Shown piece by piece: positions 8,096 to 15,999 of a DNA stretch of 64,000 bases. Position 1 is the stretch's first letter. Every line of letters starts with the position of its first letter. The translations under genes and the position numbers were made by a program. The notes beneath the pieces were generated by a model. That model made no database searches. It saw only the letters and a list, made by a program, of their open reading frames with translations, and was not told where the DNA came from. This stretch comes from JAXDMK01 sp963790325 (GTDB lineage: Bacteria > Actinomycetota > Acidimicrobiia > Acidimicrobiales > AC-14), in the NCBI GenBank assembly GCA_963790325.1, contig CAWBNY010000003.1, forward strand, positions 930,001 to 994,000. Reading direction: 5' to 3'.

Positions 8096-8290
8096 CTATT
8101 GGCCACCCTTCTGCACATAGCTGCGCACGAACTCCTCGGCATTGTCCTCGAGAACTTCGTCGATCTCGTCCAACAGATCGTCTAGCTCGGCCTTCAATTT
8201 GTCGCCCTGCTTGGATGTCGCCGGGAGCTCCTCGACGACGTCGTCAGTGCGACTGGTGGTGGCTTTGCGCTTCTGCTCACGTTCCGGCAT
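8096..8290 (-). CDS. pup: prokaryotic ubiquitin-like protein Pup
   Basis: 64-aa intrinsically disordered modifier protein. It starts MPEREQKRKA and ends YVQKGGQ: the di-glycine plus glutamine means Dop must deamidate it to GGE before ligation by PafA. The middle (AELDDLLDEIDEVLEDNAEEF) is the amphipathic stretch that binds the ARC/Mpa coiled coils. ATG at 8290 is preferred over upstream in-frame codons, which add an arginine-rich stretch atypical for Pup. It starts 13 nt after the dop stop, the classical dop-pup order. Confidence 0.96.
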   Translation of the reverse strand: MPEREQKRKATTSRTDDVVEELPATSKQGDKLKAELDDLLDEIDEVLEDNAEEFVRSYVQKGGQ

Positions 8291-8303
8291 GGCTGGACTC
8301 CTC

Positions 8304-9794
8304 CTACGCCGAACCCAGGGCCTCAAGCAGCTGGGCCGGGGTTCGGCACGTCTCGAACAAGCTATCGACGTGGGCGGCGGTTCCTTTGAGGGGTTCCATC
8401 ATCGGAACTCGCCGCAACGGGTCGGTTCCGAGGTCGAAGACCAGGGAATCCCAGTTGGCGGCTGCGATCGACGACCCCCACCGCTGCAGGCAGCGGCCCC
8501 GGAAGTAGGCCCGGGTCGTCCGGGGGGGCTCGGTCATGGCGTCGACCACCTCGTCCTCGGTGGTCAGTCGCTCCAGCCCCAGGCGGGCGAAAAGCGACCG
8601 CTCCGGCCTCACGTCGTGGTACTGCAGGTCGAGGGCGGCCAGCTTCGGGTCGGACCAGGCCAGGCCGTGGCGATCGCGGTACGCCTCCACCATCCGCTGC
8701 TTGGCCACCCAGTCGAGCTGGTCCGCCAGCGTCGAGGGATCGTCCTCCAGCGCGGTCAGCACCGACTCCCACCGGTCGAGGACCTGGCGGCCGACCTCCT
8801 CGCCCACCGCCTCCAGCCCCCGGCTCTCGGCGTACTTGCGAGCCCGGTCGAGCTCCTCCCACTGCATCTCGAGGGCCGTGATCCGCCGCCCGTCGGCCAA
8901 CTCCAGCGTCCGGGCCAGGGTGAGGTCGTAGGACACCCGGCGATGGGCCTGGATCGGCTGGGCCAGGGTGAGGTCGATCCCGTCGAAGGCGTCGTCCTCG
9001 ATCATGGCCAGGACGATGGCGGTGGTCCCCACCTTCAGGAAGGTCGAGACCTCGGCCAGGTTGGCATCGCCCACGATGACGTGCAGCCGGCGGTACTTGA
9101 GCGAGTCGCAGTGGGGCTCGTCGCGGGTGTTGACCAGCGGCCGCTTGAGCGTGGTCTCGAGGCCCACCTCCTCCTCGAAGAAGTCGGCCCGCTGGCTGAG
9201 CTGGAAGGGGACGTCGGCCGACGTGACCCCGGCCGCCTCCGACCCCACCTTGCCCGCCCCCGAGTAGATCTGGCGGGACACGAAATGGGGCAGGACGTGG
9301 TGGACGACCTTGGCGAAGGGCACCGACCGGTCCATGAGGTAGTTCTCGTGGGTGCCGTAGGAGTTGCCCTTGCGGTCGGAGTTGTTCTTGTAGACGGCGA
9401 TCGACTGCCCCGGCGGCAACACGTCGGAGGCGTCGGCGATGGACTGGGCCAGGATGCGTTCACCGGCCTTGTCGAAGCGGACCAGCTCCAGGACATCGGA
9501 GCACTCGGGCGTGGAGTACTCGGGGTGGGCGTGGTCGACGTAGTAGCGGGCCCCGTTGGTGAGCACCGCGTTGACCAGGTGGGTCTCCACCTCGGGCGCC
9601 GACGGACCCTCCCGGGAGAAGCCACGGGCGTCACGGCCGGGCGACTCGTCCTCGAAGTCCCACGCCACCTTGCGCTGGAGGCGCGAGACGTAGGAGTTGA
9701 TCAGCAGGGACGAGGCGGTGATGGGGTTGGACTCCCCGCCCCGCAGGATGATCCCGTACTCGGTCTCGATGCCGCAGACCTTGCGCACAGCCAT
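8304..9794 (-). CDS. dop: Pup deamidase/depupylase Dop
   Basis: 496-aa PafA paralogue that deamidates the Pup C-terminal glutamine and removes Pup from substrates. It starts MAVRKVCGIETEYGI, with the ATP/Mg-binding glutamate E10. The catalytic aspartate is in RYYVDHAHPEYSTPEC (D87). The insertion after the first strand (about residues 40-75, SPGRDARGFSREG) is the Dop-loop region that distinguishes Dop from PafA. It lies between arc (55-nt gap) and pup (13-nt gap) and is probably co-transcribed with pup. Confidence 0.95.
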   Translation of the reverse strand: MAVRKVCGIETEYGIILRGGESNPITASSLLINSYVSRLQRKVAWDFEDESPGRDARGFSREGPSAPEVETHLVNAVLTNGARYYVDHAHPEYSTPECSDVLELVRFDKAGERILAQSIADASDVLPPGQSIAVYKNNSDRKGNSYGTHENYLMDRSVPFAKVVHHVLPHFVSRQIYSGAGKVGSEAAGVTSADVPFQLSQRADFFEEEVGLETTLKRPLVNTRDEPHCDSLKYRRLHVIVGDANLAEVSTFLKVGTTAIVLAMIEDDAFDGIDLTLAQPIQAHRRVSYDLTLARTLELADGRRITALEMQWEELDRARKYAESRGLEAVGEEVGRQVLDRWESVLTALEDDPSTLADQLDWVAKQRMVEAYRDRHGLAWSDPKLAALDLQYHDVRPERSLFARLGLERLTTEDEVVDAMTEPPRTTRAYFRGRCLQRWGSSIAAANWDSLVFDLGTDPLRRVPMMEPLKGTAAHVDSLFETCRTPAQLLEALGSA

Positions 9795-9849
9795 CGCGGG
9801 ACCCTATCCCCGCGCCGAGCCGGCAGGGAACCGCCAGGCCTGCGAGCAG

Positions 9850-11622
9850 CTAGAGGTACTGGCCCGTGCCAACGCGCTCGATGGCCCGGCCACCGGTAGC
9901 TTCCTTGCCCTCGGACATGAGCGTGCGCACATAGACGATGCGCTCGCCCTTCTTGCCCGAGATCTTCGCCCAGTCGTCGGGGTTGGTGGTGTTGGGCAGG
10001 TCCTCGTGCTCCTTGTACTCCTGCTTGATCGACTCGAGCAGGTCGGAGGTGCGGATCCCGCCCGTGCCGCCGGCGATGCGGCGCTTGATGGCGAGCTTCT
10101 TGGCCCGGCGCACGATGTTCTCGATCATGGCGCCCGACGAGAAGTCCTTGTAGTAGAGGATCTCCTTGTCGCCGTTCTGGTAGGTGACCTCCAGGAACCG
10201 GTTGGAGTCGTCGTCCATGTACATCTCGGCCACCGTGCGCTCGATGATGGCGTCGACCGCCTTGCCCGGATCGCCGCCGCCGAGCGACTCCACCTCGGCC
10301 GCGTCGAGGGGCAGGTCGGCCAGCAGGTAGCGGCTGAAGATCTGGGCCGCCGCCGACTCATTGGGGCGCTCGATCTTGATCTTCACGTCGAGCCGCCCCG
10401 GGCGGAGGATGGCGGGGTCGATGAGGTCCTCCCGGTTGGAGGCCCCGATCACGATCACGTTCTTGAGCGTCTCCACCCCGTCGATCTCGGCCAGCAGCTG
10501 GGGGACGATGGTGGCCTCCATGTCGGAGGAGATGCCGGTGCCGCGGGTGCGGAACAGGGAATCCATCTCGTCGAAGAAGACGATGACCGGCCACCCTTCC
10601 TCCGACTTCTCCCGGGCCCGCTGGAACACCAGCCGGATCTGGCGCTCGGTCTCGCCCACGTACTTGTTGAGCAGCTCGGGGCCCTTGATGTTGAGGAAGT
10701 AGCTGCGGGCGTTCTTGTCGCCCGTGACCTCGCTGACCTTGTGGGCGAGGGAGTTGGCCACCGCCTTGGCGATGAGGGTCTTGCCGCAGCCGGGGGGGCC
10801 GTACAGGAGGATGCCCTTGGGCGCGGGGAGCTTGTACTCCTCGAACAGGGCCCGGTGGACGAACGGCAGCTCGACCGCGTCGGTGATGGCCTCGATCTGG
10901 CTGTCGAGGCCGCCCACGTCGGCGTAGGAGACGTCGGGGACCTCCTCCAGCACCAGCTCCTCGACCTCGGGCCGGGGCAGGCGCTCGAGGAGGAGGCCGG
11001 TGCGGGGGTCCATCAGGATGGTGTCGCCGGCCCGCAGCTTCTGGCCGATGAGCTTGTCGGCCAGCTCGACGACCCGCTCGTCGTCGGCCCGGCCCACGAC
11101 CATGGCCCGCACCCCGTCGTCGAGCAGCTCCTTGAGGGTGACGACCTCGCCGCTGACCTCGGTGCCCCGGGCCAGGACCACGTTGAGGGACTCGTTGAGG
11201 ACGACCTCCTGGCCCCGCACGAGCTCGTCGTCGTCGAGCTCGGGGTGAAGGGCGACCCGGATCTTGCGGCCGGAGGAGAACACGTCGACGGTGCCGTCGT
11301 CGTTGCGGGCGAGGAACGTGCCGTAGGCGGAGGGAGGCTGGGTGAGCTTCTCGACCTCACGTCGCAGCTCGGCGATGTGCTCGCGGGACTCCCGCAGGGT
11401 GTAGGAGAGCTTCTCGTTCTGGGACACGGCCTGGGCCAGCTGTCCCTTGGTCTCGAGGAGCCGCTCCTCGAGGGTGCGAACGCGCTTGGGGGCGTCCTGG
11501 AGCTTGCGCCGGAGCTGGACGACCTCCTCCTCCAGCACCTTGACCTGCTCGAGCAGGGTGCCGACCTGCTGCTCGTAGGAAGCCAGTCGACGTTCGTACT
11601 CGGCGTTGCTCGAGTGGATCAC
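9850..11622 (-). CDS. arc: proteasome-activating AAA ATPase ARC/Mpa
   Basis: 590-aa hexameric unfoldase feeding pupylated proteins into the 20S proteasome. Order of parts: coiled coil (about 5-95), interdomain OB folds (about 98-220), AAA module with Walker A GPPGCGKT at 275-282, Walker B VIVFFDEMDS near 340, and an arginine-rich sensor region. The C-terminus GTGQYL matches the GQYL docking tail that inserts into PrcA pockets. The coiled coil captures Pup. ATG at 11622 is followed at once by coiled-coil sequence. It is divergent from the ferredoxin gene across 162 bp and is followed by dop. Confidence 0.95.
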   Translation of the reverse strand: MIHSSNAEYERRLASYEQQVGTLLEQVKVLEEEVVQLRRKLQDAPKRVRTLEERLLETKGQLAQAVSQNEKLSYTLRESREHIAELRREVEKLTQPPSAYGTFLARNDDGTVDVFSSGRKIRVALHPELDDDELVRGQEVVLNESLNVVLARGTEVSGEVVTLKELLDDGVRAMVVGRADDERVVELADKLIGQKLRAGDTILMDPRTGLLLERLPRPEVEELVLEEVPDVSYADVGGLDSQIEAITDAVELPFVHRALFEEYKLPAPKGILLYGPPGCGKTLIAKAVANSLAHKVSEVTGDKNARSYFLNIKGPELLNKYVGETERQIRLVFQRAREKSEEGWPVIVFFDEMDSLFRTRGTGISSDMEATIVPQLLAEIDGVETLKNVIVIGASNREDLIDPAILRPGRLDVKIKIERPNESAAAQIFSRYLLADLPLDAAEVESLGGGDPGKAVDAIIERTVAEMYMDDDSNRFLEVTYQNGDKEILYYKDFSSGAMIENIVRRAKKLAIKRRIAGGTGGIRTSDLLESIKQEYKEHEDLPNTTNPDDWAKISGKKGERIVYVRTLMSEGKEATGGRAIERVGTGQYL

Positions 11623-11784
11623 CTCCTCCAGCCGGCTCCACGATGGTCGTCGGGGCCAACATACACCGCACCCCCGGCTTCGCAGTCGAGGTTCGGCGTG
11701 ACTGGTTTTCCCGGCGATTTCCGGGTAAATTGTCCTCAGACGACACCCGGACGCAGTTCCGCCGACACGAGGGGCACCAACACC
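11623..11784. promoter_or_regulatory. divergent arc / ferredoxin intergenic region
   Basis: This 162-bp spacer holds the starts of two divergent units. A short inverted repeat (CCCGG at 11710-11714, CCGGG at 11721-11725) is followed by an A/T-richer GTAAATTGTC stretch that could be a -10 region for the ferredoxin gene. No operator could be assigned. Confidence 0.3.
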
Positions 11785-12021
11785 ATGGTCATGAAGGTCT
11801 GGATCGACCAGGATCTCTGCACGGGCGACGGCCTGTGCGAGGAGATCGCGCCCGACGTCTTCACCCTTCTCGACGACGGTCTGGCCTACGTCCGCGAGGG
11901 TGGCAAGACCCTCACCTCGGGCGTCGCCGGCCTGGCGGTCGTCCCCGCCGGCCAGGAGGACGGCACCATCGAGTCCGCCGAAGAGTGCCCCGGGGAGTGC
12001 ATCTTCATCGAGTTGTACTGA
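11785..12021 (+). CDS. small ferredoxin (single 3Fe-4S/4Fe-4S cluster)
   Basis: 78-aa ferredoxin. Cysteines in DQDLCTGDGLCEEIAPDVF and EECPGECIFIE give the C-x5-C ... C-P pattern of actinobacterial mono-cluster ferredoxins that donate electrons to cytochromes P450 and other oxygenases. The stretch between them is acidic. ATG 11785 (MVMKVWID) and ATG 11791 are both possible; GAGGGG upstream fits the first. No P450 or reductase is adjacent, so its partner is not evident. It is monocistronic, with a strong terminator 50 bp downstream. Confidence 0.85.
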   Translation: MVMKVWIDQDLCTGDGLCEEIAPDVFTLLDDGLAYVREGGKTLTSGVAGLAVVPAGQEDGTIESAEECPGECIFIELY

Positions 12022-12070
12022 TCGCCCGCGGGCGGGGCTGCGCCCCCGCTCCTCGGCGAGAGCTCTGAGG

Positions 12071-12106
12071 AAAGAGGCCGACCGGCGGAGCCGGGTCGGC
12101 CTCTTT
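12071..12106. terminator. strong intrinsic bidirectional terminator
   Basis: A perfect 13-bp stem (AAAGAGGCCGACC and its complement GGTCGGCCTCTTT) with a 10-nt loop lies between the convergent ferredoxin and msrB genes. The A-rich left end and T-rich right end allow termination in both directions. Confidence 0.85.
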
Positions 12107-12197
12107 CTGTGATGGCTCGTTGGCGGCCTCCCGGTGGGCCGCCTGCGGCGGTGTCGCCTTCAGCCCGTCGTCGTCGCACGGTGGGGCCGGCGGGTTG

Positions 12198-12611
12198 TCA
12201 GCCCTCGAGGCCGAACGGCTCCGCCTTCTCCAGATCGAGGCTGATGCTGTTGATGCAGTAGCGCTGGCCTCCGGGGCCGGGGCCGTCGTTGAAGACGTGG
12301 CCGAGGTGGCCGCCGCAGCGCTTGCAGGTGACCTCGGTGCGGCGCATGCCGTAGGTGCGGTCCTCGTGGAGGTCGACCGCGTCGGCCACCGCCGGTTCGG
12401 TGAAGCTGGGCCAGCCCGTCCCCGAGTCGAACTTGGTGTCGGAGTCGAACAACGGCGCCCCGCAGCCGGCACAGGCGTACATCCCGCCGTCCTTGGCGTC
12501 GACGTACTTCCCGGTGAAGGGCCGCTCGGTGCCCTTGCCCCGCAGGACCCTGTACTGCTCGGGCGTCAATCGCGCCCGCCACTCCTCGTCGGAAACGCCC
12601 TCGTCAGTCAT
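12198..12611 (-). CDS. msrB: peptide-methionine (R)-S-oxide reductase MsrB
   Basis: 137-aa enzyme that repairs methionine-R-sulfoxide in proteins. Two zinc-binding CxxC pairs (ACAGCGAPL and TCKRCGGHLGHVF), the substrate block GTGWPSF and the catalytic cysteine in RYCINSISL are all present; the family length is normal. ATG at 12611 is used; an upstream in-frame ATG at 12629 would overlap the protease gene. It is the last gene of a long minus-strand run and converges on the ferredoxin gene through the terminator at 12071. Confidence 0.95.
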   Translation of the reverse strand: MTDEGVSDEEWRARLTPEQYRVLRGKGTERPFTGKYVDAKDGGMYACAGCGAPLFDSDTKFDSGTGWPSFTEPAVADAVDLHEDRTYGMRRTEVTCKRCGGHLGHVFNDGPGPGGQRYCINSISLDLEKAEPFGLEG

Positions 12612-12616
12612 GGCCG

Positions 12617-13786
12617 TCAGCCTAAGCATGGTCCGGTGTCTACCGGCGCCGGGCCGACGGTCTCCAACACGGGACGAAGCTCCTCGGCCGTCAGGGCGTA
12701 GGCCGTCGTGTCCTGGTCGGGGGCGATGGCGAAGGCCACGCCGACCACCTGGCCGTCCTCGTCCACCAACGCCGCCCCCGAGTCCCCCGGGGCCAGCTTG
12801 GCGGCCAGGACGTAGACGTCGCGGCGGACGATGGCCGACCCGTACAGCCCCCGGCCCACGGCCCGCACCTGCTGGCGGATCGAGGCCGGTGACACCCGGA
12901 TGCTGGCCTGTCCTCCCGGGTGCCCGAACACACCCACGGTGGTGCCGACCGCGCCCGCCCCGATCGGCAGCGGCGCCTGGCCCAGACCGGGGACCGACAG
13001 CAGGGCCAGATCGCGGTCGGGGTCGAAGGCGACCGGCGTGGCGTCCAGCCGGCGCCCGTCGGGACGGACGACCACGGTGTCGTCCTGGCCGGCGACCACG
13101 TGGGCGTTGGTCATGACCAGGTCGCGGGCCACGGCGAAGCCGGAGCCGTCCCGTTCCGACCGGCAGGCGGTGCCCTCGATCTTGACCGTGCTGGCGATCA
13201 CCCGGTCGATGGTGGCGGGCGTCAGGGGGACGTCGACGGGCGGGGGGCCGGTGTCCAACGACGGCAGGAGGCCGCCGAAGACCTGGGGGCTCGCCGCCGG
13301 CCCGGCCAACCGGCGCAGGGCCTGGGAGGCGTCGGGCGGTGCCGGCAGGAGGGCGTCGACCACCCGGGCCACCAACGAGTGCCGGGCCAGCCGGGCGGGC
13401 GCGCCCGTGACGTCGGACAGGGCCGGCAGCACCAGCAACCACAGCCCGAGCAGGACCACGAACGGCGCCGCCGCCGCCCCCGCCACCCGGTCGTAGGCCA
13501 CGTACGGCCCCAGCGACAGCTCGGCCCGGTAGCGCTTCCCCGCCAGCCGCCCCACGTACTGCCCGGCGGAGCCGGCCCCGACGAAGAAGAAGGCCCCGAT
13601 GAGCAGCCGGATGGTGGGGTCGGTGCCGCCGAGGAAGGTGACCACCGCCGGCACGGCCAGGGTGGCCAGCACCAGGGCCTGGACCAGCAGCACGCACGAG
13701 GTCCCGCCCGTGACCAGTCCCAATCGGTAGCCGCCCACCATCGAGCTGACGACGACGGCGACGACGGCGAGGTCGAGTGCGTTCAG
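12617..13786 (-). CDS. MarP-like membrane serine protease
   Basis: About 389 aa. Four hydrophobic helices (CvpA-like, about residues 1-140) are followed by a chymotrypsin-fold protease domain with the triad blocks TNAHVV (His), RDLALLSV (Asp) and PGDSGAALV (Ser). In Mycobacterium tuberculosis, MarP is a periplasmic protease needed for acid resistance. The start is uncertain. The first good membrane segment begins LNALDLAVVAVVV right at the trmI stop, giving a CTG codon overlapping the TGA (CTGA); the only in-frame GTG (13879) would overlap trmI by 97 nt, and an ATG at about 13741 would cut the first helix. Confidence 0.8.
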   Translation of the reverse strand: MNALDLAVVAVVVSSMVGGYRLGLVTGGTSCVLLVQALVLATLAVPAVVTFLGGTDPTIRLLIGAFFFVGAGSAGQYVGRLAGKRYRAELSLGPYVAYDRVAGAAAAPFVVLLGLWLLVLPALSDVTGAPARLARHSLVARVVDALLPAPPDASQALRRLAGPAASPQVFGGLLPSLDTGPPPVDVPLTPATIDRVIASTVKIEGTACRSERDGSGFAVARDLVMTNAHVVAGQDDTVVVRPDGRRLDATPVAFDPDRDLALLSVPGLGQAPLPIGAGAVGTTVGVFGHPGGQASIRVSPASIRQQVRAVGRGLYGSAIVRRDVYVLAAKLAPGDSGAALVDEDGQVVGVAFAIAPDQDTTAYALTAEELRPVLETVGPAPVDTGPCLG

Positions 13787-14562
13787 CTGTCGGGGACCAG
13801 CAGCCGGGCCGAGGTGAGGAAACCGGTGTGGGCCACCATGCGGTGGTCGGGCCGAATTGACTGCCCGGCCACGTGCCACGACCTCTGCAGCACCTCGACG
13901 GTCTGGGCCAGGCCGAAGGCGCTGGCGTCGAGCGCCTCGTGGAGCTGGGCCACCTGGCCGATCGTCGGCAGGTAGGACACGAAGATCCCCCCCGGGTGAA
14001 GGACGGCCCCGGCGTGCTTGACCACCCGCCAGGGCTCGGGCAGGTCGAGGACGACCCGGTCGAGGCCGGGCTCGTCGATCCCTTCGTAGACGTCGCGCTC
14101 CTCGACCCGGTAGTCGACGTCGGGGCCGAGAAAGGCGTGGACGTTGCGCTGGGCGGTGGCGGCGAAGTCGGCCCGGATCTCGTAGCCGGTGACCGTCGCC
14201 CCCGCCTGCAGCATCGCCATCGAGAGGGCCCCCGAACCCACGCCCGCCTCCAGGACCCGCACACCCGTTCGGATGTCGGCCAGGACCAGCAGGGGGCCGA
14301 GGTCCTTGGGGTAGATCACCTGGGCGCCCCGGGGCATGGACAGGACGAAGTCGGCCAGGGTGGGGCGGAGGGTGAGGTAGCGGGCGCCCGACGTCGACCG
14401 CAGCGTCGTGCCCTCCTGCTGGCCCACGAAGGCGGAGTGAGGGACGACACCGGCGTGGGTGTGGAACTCGCCACCCTCCCGCAGGGTGACGAGGTACCGG
14501 CGGTTCTTGCTGTCGACGACCAGCACCTTGTCGCCGACCGCGAACGCCTCACCCGAGCTCAT
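13783..14562 (-). CDS. trmI: tRNA (adenine-58-N1)-methyltransferase TrmI
   Basis: 259-aa SAM-dependent enzyme making m1A58 in the T-loop of tRNA. A small N-terminal beta domain (about 1-65) is followed by a Rossmann methyltransferase domain with motif I VLEAGVGSGALSMAM, acidic motif II TGYEIR, and the motif IV block VLDLPEPW (usually DLPAPW/DLPEPW). In mycobacteria trmI also lies close to the proteasome genes. ATG at 14562 is clear. It is followed with overlap by the MarP-like protease. Confidence 0.93.
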   Translation of the reverse strand: MSSGEAFAVGDKVLVVDSKNRRYLVTLREGGEFHTHAGVVPHSAFVGQQEGTTLRSTSGARYLTLRPTLADFVLSMPRGAQVIYPKDLGPLLVLADIRTGVRVLEAGVGSGALSMAMLQAGATVTGYEIRADFAATAQRNVHAFLGPDVDYRVEERDVYEGIDEPGLDRVVLDLPEPWRVVKHAGAVLHPGGIFVSYLPTIGQVAQLHEALDASAFGLAQTVEVLQRSWHVAGQSIRPDHRMVAHTGFLTSARLLVPDS

Positions 14563-14616
14563 GCCGGGTCCATCTTGGCGGGTGGATCAGATGGTGCCAG
14601 AACGAAGGGTGGCAGA

Positions 14617-14805
14617 TCAGGCGTCGGGGGGCAGGTGGGTGATGAGGATGCGCTCGCCCGGCTTGAGCTTCTCGTGGTAGACGACCTTGGGCTCCCCCTT
14701 GCGCCGGATGCGCTCGAGAGCCCAGGCGGCGGCCCCCACCGCCAGCCAGGCGTTGGAGCTGCCCAGTCCCCGGGCGAAGGCGAGGCGGCGGAGCCGGGTC
14801 AGCAT
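14617..14805 (-). CDS. small hypothetical protein
   Basis: 62-aa basic protein: an N-terminal arginine-rich segment (MLTRLRRLAFARGLG), one short hydrophobic helix (AWLAVGAAAWALERI), then a conserved-looking tail KVVYHEKLKPGERILITHLPP. The tail suggests a peripheral membrane protein. It starts 1 nt after the preceding small gene stops and precedes trmI by 54 nt. Codon use is like its neighbours. No family recognised. Confidence 0.6.
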   Translation of the reverse strand: MLTRLRRLAFARGLGSSNAWLAVGAAAWALERIRRKGEPKVVYHEKLKPGERILITHLPPDA

Positions 14806-14806
14806 G

Positions 14807-15022
14807 TCAGACCCGGCGGATCTCGACGACGGTGCTCTTCTTCTTCCCCCGACGCACGCCCAGCAGGAAGACGAACCCGAGCACGCCGGCCACAGCCGCC
14901 CCGATCACGGCCTTGCCCTTCTCGACCACGACCTCACCCGTCTCCTCGACCCCGCCCCGGAGATCACGGAGCTTGGCCTCGATGTCGGCCCGGGTGATGC
15001 GTCCGTTCTGGGGTGCGGTCAC
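14807..15022 (-). CDS. small single-helix membrane protein
   Basis: 71-aa protein with an N-terminal amphipathic stretch (RADIEAKLRDLRGGVEETGE), one transmembrane helix (AVIGAAVAGVLGFVFLLGV) and a basic tail RRGKKKS, which predicts a cytosolic C-terminus. Its GTG start overlaps the preceding stop as GTGA, so it is translationally coupled to the two-helix membrane protein. Function unknown. Confidence 0.65.
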   Translation of the reverse strand: MTAPQNGRITRADIEAKLRDLRGGVEETGEVVVEKGKAVIGAAVAGVLGFVFLLGVRRGKKKSTVVEIRRV

Positions 15023-15363
15023 GCCTTCGCCTTCTTCCGGTCGGAGCTGCCGGCCTGGACGGCCAGCCCGGTCGCCACCAAGGCGACCACGAGGGTGATC
15101 AGGTAGGGGACGATCGACCAGTTGCCATCGAAGGCGTCGACCGTCTGCAGCAGGCGCAGGAGGCCGAGGACGATGAGGACGCCGCCCAGGCCGACCATCA
15201 GGCTTCCGGCCACGCCGTAGCCGACGAAGCGCTGCAGGCCCTTTATGGGCTCGATCGTCTCCTGCTTGAAGTAGGCGACCACCAGCTGCCACAGGCCGTG
15301 GACGTCCGAGATGAAGCCGCCGTCGGTGGCCCCTTTGGCGGCGGGCTTGGCGCGTGTGGCCAT
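15019..15363 (-). CDS. two-helix membrane protein, holin-like
   Basis: 114-aa protein. A cytosolic N-terminal part (FISDVHGLWQLVVAYFKQET) is followed by two hydrophobic helices (about 52-72 and 85-105) separated by VDAFDGNWSIVPY. The layout resembles the actinobacterial 'phage holin family / Holin-X' membrane proteins, which despite the name are chromosomal and uncharacterised. ATG at 15363 is clear. Coupled by GTGA to the next small membrane protein; together they probably form one membrane assembly. Confidence 0.65.
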   Translation of the reverse strand: MATRAKPAAKGATDGGFISDVHGLWQLVVAYFKQETIEPIKGLQRFVGYGVAGSLMVGLGGVLIVLGLLRLLQTVDAFDGNWSIVPYLITLVVALVATGLAVQAGSSDRKKAKA

Positions 15364-15371
15364 GCTCGTTC

Positions 15372-15989
15372 CTATCCCCCCGCCACCTGTTGCGCAAGCA
15401 GGGTGGCCTCGTCCTCCAGCAGGGAGGCCACCAGGGCCAGCCGGTCGTCGGCCGCGGCGCATTCGAGAACCCGCTGGGCGTCGAAGGCCCCGAGGGGAGC
15501 GAAGGCGGCCGCCTGCCAGGCGGCGAAGTCGGGATCGGGGTCGAGCTCGACGGTGGCGGGCGTGGCCGTCTCGCCCAGCTCGGCCTTGAGGGCGAGGACC
15601 CGGCGCAGCAGGCGTTCGACGACCCGGCGGCGATCGACCCCGTCGGGGCCGGCCGGTTCGCCAGCGAACGAGCTGACCTCGGCCCTGGGGTAGGGGTCGT
15701 CGGGGAGCCACCGGTCGACCCGGATGCGCTCGACACCGACCACGCCCAGCACCCACCGCCCGTCCTCCAGCTCGGCGGCCTGCAGCAGCCGGGCCCGGGT
15801 GCCGACGCCGGACCGGACGTCGCCCCCGCCCACCTCGCTCCCCCGCTCGATGAGGACGATGCCCAACTCTCCGTCGCCGTCGACGCAGCGCCGGGCCAGG
15901 ACCCGGTACCGGGGCTCGAACACGTGGAGGGGCAGGAGCATGGACGGCAGGAGCACCGTCCCCAGCGGGAACATCGGCAGCTCGCTCAT
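15372..15989 (-). CDS. LON substrate-binding-domain protein
   Basis: 205-aa protein consisting only of a LON N-terminal (PUA-like) domain: LPMFPLGTVLLPSMLLPLHVFEPRY is the family opening, followed by beta strands (VGTRARLLQ, VGVERIRVD) and a helical C-terminal part. It lacks the AAA and protease domains of Lon. Such stand-alone proteins are common in actinobacteria and of unknown function. ATG at 15989 lies 10 nt after the carboxypeptidase stop, inside the long minus-strand run. Confidence 0.82.
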   Translation of the reverse strand: MSELPMFPLGTVLLPSMLLPLHVFEPRYRVLARRCVDGDGELGIVLIERGSEVGGGDVRSGVGTRARLLQAAELEDGRWVLGVVGVERIRVDRWLPDDPYPRAEVSSFAGEPAGPDGVDRRRVVERLLRRVLALKAELGETATPATVELDPDPDFAAWQAAAFAPLGAFDAQRVLECAAADDRLALVASLLEDEATLLAQQVAGG

Positions 15990-15999
15990 CGACCACTTC

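Noticed and set aside
9697..12021. A 774-codon plus-strand frame reaching into the ferredoxin
   Set aside because: Only the last 78 codons are a real protein; the rest is antisense to arc.
15019..15363. A prophage lysis holin
   Set aside because: The small membrane protein looks holin-like, but no phage genes are near and homologues are chromosomal housekeeping-type proteins.
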